Of a stretch of DNA of 35,807 bases, positions 33,345-35,807 are shown one piece after another. The DNA comes from an uncultured Lachnospiraceae bacterium (lineage in GTDB: Bacteria > Bacillota > Clostridia > Lachnospirales > Lachnospiraceae). A program made the translations under genes and the position numbers. The notes beneath the pieces are model-generated. The model ran no database searches. It was given only the letters and a program-made list of their open reading frames with translations, and was not told where the DNA came from. Position 1 is the first letter of the stretch; each line of letters opens with the position of its first letter. The DNA lies in the NCBI GenBank assembly GCA_902788645.1, contig CADAKW010000016.1, forward strand, positions 1-35,807, given 5' to 3'.

Positions 33345-33725
33345 ATGCATATTAATAACGACTGTATCCGCGATATTTTATTTACCATCGAAGATAACTC
33401 TACTTATTCCACAGCTTGCTGTATGCGACAAGCTACAGAAACATATCCAAAGCTTAAGATTTACGATTCCGAAGCAATCAACTACCATTTAAGATATTTG
33501 GAAATGAAAGGGTTCATCTTTAAACCTCAACCTAAATTTCTATCTGACTATGATTTATCACCTGCTGGTCATGAATTTCTTTCCAACATCCGCGATAATA
33601 ACAACTGGGCAAAAATAAAAGATGTATCTTCCACTATCGGTTTTGCCAGTCTAAAAGTAGTCACCGCAATCGCCGAAGGTGTTGCAACAGCCGCTATAAA
33701 CCAACAATTAGGATTTTCCAAATAA
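33345..33725 (+). CDS. DUF2513 family protein
   Basis: 126 residues, ATG at 33345 with AAAGGATG. The start resembles the DUF2513 pattern (NDCIRDILFTIEDNS), then YHLRYLEMKGFIF and LSPAGHEFLSNIRDN (winged-helix-like), then an Ala-rich C-terminal helix (SLKVVTAIAEGVATAAI). A plus-strand gene among minus-strand early genes, with its own promoter, AT-rich and next to a 56-bp direct repeat: the typical setting of a moron. Overlaps the 3' end of the next gene by 18 nt, tail to tail. Function unknown. Confidence 0.8.
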   Translation: MHINNDCIRDILFTIEDNSTYSTACCMRQATETYPKLKIYDSEAINYHLRYLEMKGFIFKPQPKFLSDYDLSPAGHEFLSNIRDNNNWAKIKDVSSTIGFASLKVVTAIAEGVATAAINQQLGFSK

Positions 33726-33896
33726 ATCCTCTAAGTACTTTTTCGCACACCATCTGATGAGCCTCTGCAAGTCTTCATCAGATGGCTGCCGAAATTGATT
33801 CTCTTCCATCCATGCAACATATGCTGTTAATCCTAATTTTGTTGAAATAAACATAACCAACAATATTAAGATTACAGTTGCCAGAATTACTTCCAT
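33708..33896 (-). CDS. Small membrane protein with acidic tail
   Basis: 62 residues from ATG at 33896, about 9 nt from GGAGGG. One membrane helix (VILATVILILLVMFI), then a soluble tail (QPSDEDLQRLIRWCAKKYLE). Leader is shared with the gene at 33071. An 11-bp perfect inverted repeat (33750-33760 and 33775-33785) lies inside the coding region. Unknown function. Confidence 0.6.
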   Translation of the reverse strand: MEVILATVILILLVMFISTKLGLTAYVAWMEENQFRQPSDEDLQRLIRWCAKKYLEDLFGKS

Positions 33897-33948
33897 TTCT
33901 TCTATCCCTCCTTTCATTACCTTGCTAATCCGGATTCTGAACCAGCAT
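33893..33948. repeat. 56-bp direct repeat, copy 2
   Basis: Second copy of the 33187-33242 repeat (52/56). Together the copies flank the DUF2513 gene and most of the 62-residue gene, suggesting insertion by recombination. Confidence 0.85.
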
Positions 33949-33950
33949 TT

Positions 33951-34169
33951 TCAATGTAAGTCTTGTTTTTTTAAACCTGGACCTTGAATTACATCAATAT
34001 TGTAATTTTCTACATATCGAAGCTCCTTATCATCAAGTTTGATTTTGTACCCTCCATCGTTTTCTTCTACGGAAAGCTTCATTGGATTTTTACCATCCGT
34101 CTTTGTTTGCTGATCTGATTCCGATACTGGATCAACACTCGGCACCGAAACGCTGGTTTCAACAACCAT
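33951..34169 (-). CDS. Hypothetical early protein, coupled to a 7-codon leader
   Basis: 72 residues from ATG at 34169. Low-complexity N-terminus (SVSVPSVDPVSESDQQ) then KLSVEENDGGYKIKL. A seven-codon frame (34169-34192, MNEHESG) with a strong AAGGAGGAG site ends in TGATG, overlapping this start, so translation is probably coupled. First gene after cro; a CAC-N5-GTG site lies upstream (34219). Confidence 0.5.
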   Translation of the reverse strand: MVVETSVSVPSVDPVSESDQQTKTDGKNPMKLSVEENDGGYKIKLDDKELRYVENYNIDVIQGPGLKKQDLH

Positions 34170-34192
34170 CACCCGCTCTCATGTTCATTCAT
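34169..34192 (-). CDS. Seven-codon leader peptide
   Basis: ATG at 34190-34192 follows AAGGAGGAG at 8 nt and encodes MNEHESG, ending TGA at 34169-34171. The stop overlaps the start of the downstream 72-residue gene (TGATG). The strong ribosome site favours it as a translation-coupling leader rather than chance. Confidence 0.4.
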   Translation of the reverse strand: MNEHESG

Positions 34193-34218
34193 CTTTGTTA
34201 CTCCTCCTTTACAAATGA

Positions 34219-34229
34219 CACATTTTGTG
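34219..34229. promoter_or_regulatory. Operator-like site 5 (CACATTTTGTG)
   Basis: CAC-ATTTT-GTG within a longer perfect palindrome (AATGACACA/TGTGTCATT, 3-nt centre), just beyond the 3' end of the cro-like gene. Same motif as the four sites between the divergent promoters. Confidence 0.6.
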
Positions 34230-34234
34230 TCATT

Positions 34235-34432
34235 CTAATCAAAAAAAATTTTCTGTACAGTTGTTTTATAGTATTGGGCAAGCTTAACCTTTACTGAATC
34301 TCTTGGTATTCTTTCACCGCATTCATACATCGACAATGCTGAATCACTTATTCCCACAGCCTGTGCCACCTCGGCTTGAGACTTTTCACCTCTTAATTCT
34401 AACAATCTCTTTCCTATCACTTTCGGTTGCAA
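34235..34432 (-). CDS. Cro/CI-type HTH (XRE) transcription regulator
   Basis: 65 residues. XRE helix-turn-helix: VIGKRLLELRGEKSQAEVAQ then VGISDSALSMYECGERIP. The favoured start is TTG at 34430-34432, 8 nt from AAGGAG; a GTG at 34439 abuts that site. Divergent from the repressor gene, with CAC-N5-GTG sites in between, so it is probably the Cro-like switch protein that turns on early genes. No membrane or enzymatic domain. Confidence 0.85.
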   Translation of the reverse strand: MQPKVIGKRLLELRGEKSQAEVAQAVGISDSALSMYECGERIPRDSVKVKLAQYYKTTVQKIFFD

Positions 34433-34454
34433 ATTTATCACTCCTTTCCGCTGT

Positions 34455-34465
34455 CACGTTTTGTG
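34455..34465. promoter_or_regulatory. Operator-like site 1 (CACGTTTTGTG)
   Basis: CAC-GTTTT-GTG, the copy nearest the cro-like gene, just downstream of the Pcro -10 element in the direction of cro transcription. Confidence 0.6.
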
Positions 34466-34475
34466 GCATATTTAT

Positions 34476-34504
34476 TTTATAGCACACTCCACAATTCGTG
34501 TCAA
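34476..34504 (-). promoter_or_regulatory. Early promoter (Pcro/PR-like)
   Basis: Consensus TTGACA (34499-34504), 17-nt spacer and TATAAA (34476-34481) on the minus strand. Drives the cro-like gene and early operon. Operator-like site 2 overlaps the spacer and -35, so repressor binding would block it. Confidence 0.8.
34490..34500. promoter_or_regulatory. Operator-like site 2 (CACAATTCGTG)
   Basis: CAC-AATTC-GTG within Pcro, overlapping its -35 edge. Confidence 0.65.
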
Positions 34505-34515
34505 CACATTTCGTG
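34505..34515. promoter_or_regulatory. Operator-like site 3 (CACATTTCGTG)
   Basis: CAC-ATTTC-GTG between the two promoters, 15 bp centre-to-centre from site 2. Confidence 0.65.
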
Positions 34516-34524
34516 AAATTTGTA

Positions 34525-34552
34525 TTGATTTTTCCACGAAACGTGGTATTAT
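34525..34552 (+). promoter_or_regulatory. Repressor promoter (PcI-like)
   Basis: TTGATT (34525-34530), 16-nt spacer and TATTAT (34547-34552). Drives the repressor gene starting at 34585. Site 4 (34535-34545) lies in the spacer, allowing autoregulation. Confidence 0.75.
34535..34545. promoter_or_regulatory. Operator-like site 4 (CACGAAACGTG)
   Basis: CAC-GAAAC-GTG inside a 13-bp perfect palindrome in the PcI spacer. Confidence 0.65.
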
Positions 34553-34584
34553 ATGTTTATAACACAGTGAAGGGAGATGAACTG

Positions 34585-34968
34585 ATGGGGGATTTTCCTA
34601 ATATTTTCAAACACATTCGTGAAAAAAGTGGTTTAACTCAACAACAATTAGCGGATAAGCTTGGAATTTCGCGAAGTGCAGTTGGTATGTACGAAAAAGG
34701 TGAAAGAGAGCCTAACTTTGAAACCCTGGAGCTTATAGCCGATACTTTCAATGTCGATATGAATTACCTGCTCGGCAAGAAGCCCTCCACGGAAGTCATA
34801 CCAGATACTTATTATTTCAATCCGGAGACTAGTAAAATTGCACAAGAGATTTACGATAATAAAGAACTTTCCCTTCTTTTCGATGCAGCCAGAGATGCTG
34901 ATCCTGAAGATCTACAAACAGTCCATAGTATGTTAATGGCTTTAAAGCGAAAAGAAAACGGACAATAA
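34585..34968 (+). CDS. CI/ImmR-like phage repressor (XRE HTH)
   Basis: 127 residues from ATG at 34585, 8 nt after GGGAG; the longer frame reads through the promoter and is rejected. N-terminal XRE HTH: FKHIREKSGLTQQQLADKLG, then ISRSAVGMYEKGEREPNFET. The C-terminal half (NPETSKIAQEIYDNKELS) is helical, without a LexA-type peptidase, as in ImmR repressors that are removed by a partner ImmA protease. The ORF downstream encodes a short HExxH protein, which fits. Binds CAC-N5-GTG sites by inference and should keep the lytic genes off. Confidence 0.88.
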   Translation: MGDFPNIFKHIREKSGLTQQQLADKLGISRSAVGMYEKGEREPNFETLELIADTFNVDMNYLLGKKPSTEVIPDTYYFNPETSKIAQEIYDNKELSLLFDAARDADPEDLQTVHSMLMALKRKENGQ

Positions 34969-34976
34969 TATAGGGG

Positions 34977-35201
34977 GTGAGGCTTCTGGATGATGTAAAT
35001 GTACAAGTTTTAGACTTCGGAAATTCAATTCCGGCAACCGTAACTATTAATGAAGATGGGAGTTTTAGCATCTTTTTGAATGCACGTCTTTCCTACGAAC
35101 AACGTATGCAGGCATATCTGCATGAAATGCGACATATTCAAAAAGATGATTTTTTTACTCACAATACTGTCGAAGAGAAAGAATTACGAAATTCCCATTA
35201 G
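34977..35201 (+). CDS. Short ImmA-like metalloprotease-type protein
   Basis: 74 residues or slightly fewer. Translation probably starts at GTG 34977 or at CTG/GAT four codons later (MDDVNVQVLDF is the usual head of this small family). Contains the zinc motif YLHEMRHIQKDDF (HExxH at about residues 49-53). Much shorter than standard ImmA (about 150 residues), so proteolysis is uncertain. Follows the repressor by 9 nt, in the same operon; may be an anti-repressor-type protein. Confidence 0.65.
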   Translation: MRLLDDVNVQVLDFGNSIPATVTINEDGSFSIFLNARLSYEQRMQAYLHEMRHIQKDDFFTHNTVEEKELRNSH

Positions 35202-35231
35202 TAGAATTACAATCAAAGGAGAAATAAACGC

Positions 35232-35396
35232 ATGAAACACAAATGGTATCTAAGCACTTGGCTTATATGTCTTCTATTTGCTTTTTGGTTTTTCATTATC
35301 CCAGCCGTTATAGGTTTAATTCTTTTAATCTTGAAATATAAAGAGGATAAGAAAAATAAACTATTTTTCGAAATTTACGGAGGTGATTTTCCATGA
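35232..35396 (+). CDS. Small membrane protein of the lysogeny module
   Basis: 54 residues from ATG at 35232, 10 nt after AAAGGAG. MKHKWYLSTWLICLLFAFWF, then IIPAVIGLILLILKY: one or two membrane helices and a basic loop. Similar small proteins accompany phage repressors in Firmicutes; a superinfection exclusion role is plausible but unproven. Its stop overlaps the ATG of the next gene. Confidence 0.6.
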   Translation: MKHKWYLSTWLICLLFAFWFFIIPAVIGLILLILKYKEDKKNKLFFEIYGGDFP

Positions 35397-35671
35397 AATG
35401 TTTTATCTGTAACGGAAACACGACCAAAACCACCAGTCGGTACACAATTAGGGATAATAATCACTTTAACACCATAACCATACCGTGTCTAAAATGCGAG
35501 CAATGTGGTGAATGTTATATTGACGGTTGTACCTTACAAAATATCGAATCTATCCCTCCTGATCAGTGGGATCAGAAAATGCTAAAAGAAATACAGGAAA
35601 ATCCAGATTGCAAAGAATTCGTATCAAGCGAAGATGCTCTGAAAGAGCTGGGGCTGTATAACTCCCATTGA
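35393..35671 (+). CDS. YgiT/MqsA-type zinc-finger protein without HTH
   Basis: 92 residues, ATG at 35393 after GGAGGTG. Two zinc-binding pairs: CFICNG (3-8) and CLKCEQCGECY (about 32-42). This is the N-terminal zinc module of MqsA antitoxins, but the C-terminal HTH is missing, and no MqsR toxin is encoded in the window. Possibly a stand-alone regulator or an accessory protein of the phage switch. Confidence 0.72.
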   Translation: MKCFICNGNTTKTTSRYTIRDNNHFNTITIPCLKCEQCGECYIDGCTLQNIESIPPDQWDQKMLKEIQENPDCKEFVSSEDALKELGLYNSH

Positions 35672-35676
35672 ATCTA

Positions 35677-35705
35677 CTTCACTTGATGCAGTTTGATAAT
35701 ATAAT
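35677..35705 (+). promoter_or_regulatory. Promoter candidate for the right-end small toxin gene
   Basis: TATAAT at 35700-35705 with a weak -35 (CTTCAC, 35677-35682) 17 nt upstream, followed by a GC-rich leader (35713-35755) with repeated AGGGAGC segments. Confidence 0.35.
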
Positions 35706-35775
35706 AACCTTACCCAGGGAGCCAAAGGGTGCTACGTCAGCTGCCGGACTTTTACTAAGGAGGGAGCTGGTGCCA

Positions 35776-35807
35776 ATGGTTACATACAGTGATCTATTCA
35801 CATTTGT
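35776..35807 (+). CDS. Putative holin-like toxin (Hol-Tox), N-terminal part
   Basis: ATG at 35776 with AAGGAGGG 9-10 nt upstream begins MVTYSDLFTFV, the head of the small hydrophobic Hol-Tox proteins (about 30-40 residues) common in Clostridia. Cut by the window edge. Possibly a second type I-like toxin; the antitoxin partner cannot be seen. Confidence 0.55.
   Translation, partial: MVTYSDLFTF

Noticed and set aside
33750..33785. Perfect 11-bp inverted repeat as terminator or attachment site
   Set aside because: It lies inside the coding region of the 62-residue membrane protein with no T run on either strand, so it is more likely chance or mRNA structure.
1..35807. CRISPR array, rRNA, tRNA or transposase genes
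   Set aside because: No regularly spaced identical repeats, no rRNA core segments, no recognisable tRNA cloverleaf and no transposase-like protein were found.
34977..35807. Integrase or recombinase in the lysogeny module
   Set aside because: None of the plus-strand genes has tyrosine or serine recombinase motifs; the integrase must lie beyond 35807.

Overview
The window is most of a temperate siphovirus-type prophage inserted in a spore-forming Gram-positive chromosome. The left edge holds the 3' end of a cotJB-like spore coat gene and the first 31 codons of a cotJC-like (manganese-catalase-type coat) gene. The cotJC reading frame then breaks off, and everything to the right is phage. cotJ genes, strong AGGAGG ribosome sites, moderate GC and the phage families seen point to Clostridia, probably Lachnospiraceae (inference). 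The integrase and the right attachment site are not in the window; they probably lie beyond 35807.

Layout. 1-283: host cotJB (partial) and split cotJC, with the left phage-host junction near 270-300. 284-640: a compact locus with a small hydrophobic peptide gene and a convergent promoter-to-terminator transcript. A 19/20-nt direct repeat would let the two RNAs pair over the peptide's start region, the architecture of a Fst/par-type type I toxin-antitoxin. 645-22930, minus strand, listed right to left in transcription order: late-gene regulator, small and large terminase, portal, a MuF-type head protein with a C-terminal ADP-ribosyltransferase domain followed by two small candidate immunity genes, a YjcQ-like gene, scaffold, major capsid, head-tail connectors, tail tube (with an apparent +1 frameshift extension), tail chaperones, a zinc-ribbon protein, tape measure, tail-tip and fibre proteins, holin and an M15 peptidase endolysin.

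22961-34432, minus strand: early genes, including an HTH Cro-like gene, small membrane and hypothetical proteins, an HUH Rep protein fused to an RNase H-like domain, an HNH protein, a PAPS-reductase-family protein overlapping a cytosine-5 DNA methyltransferase, DUF551 and other accessory proteins, and SSB. A plus-strand DUF2513 gene with its own promoter sits inside this block next to a 56-bp direct repeat, like a moron. A 22-bp-arm inverted repeat at 32672-32785 is a candidate replication origin or mobile palindrome.

34585-35807, plus strand: lysogeny module with a CI/ImmR-like repressor, a small HExxH ImmA-like protein, a small membrane protein, a YgiT/MqsA-type zinc-finger protein and the start of a putative holin-like toxin. 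The divergent Pcro/PcI region holds four CAC-N5-GTG operator-like sites, and a fifth lies past cro. Together the genes form a complete lytic programme (replication, packaging, head, tail, lysis) under a repressor switch, plus cargo that may act on the host: the ART toxin, DNA modification, type I toxin candidates and disruption of cotJC.
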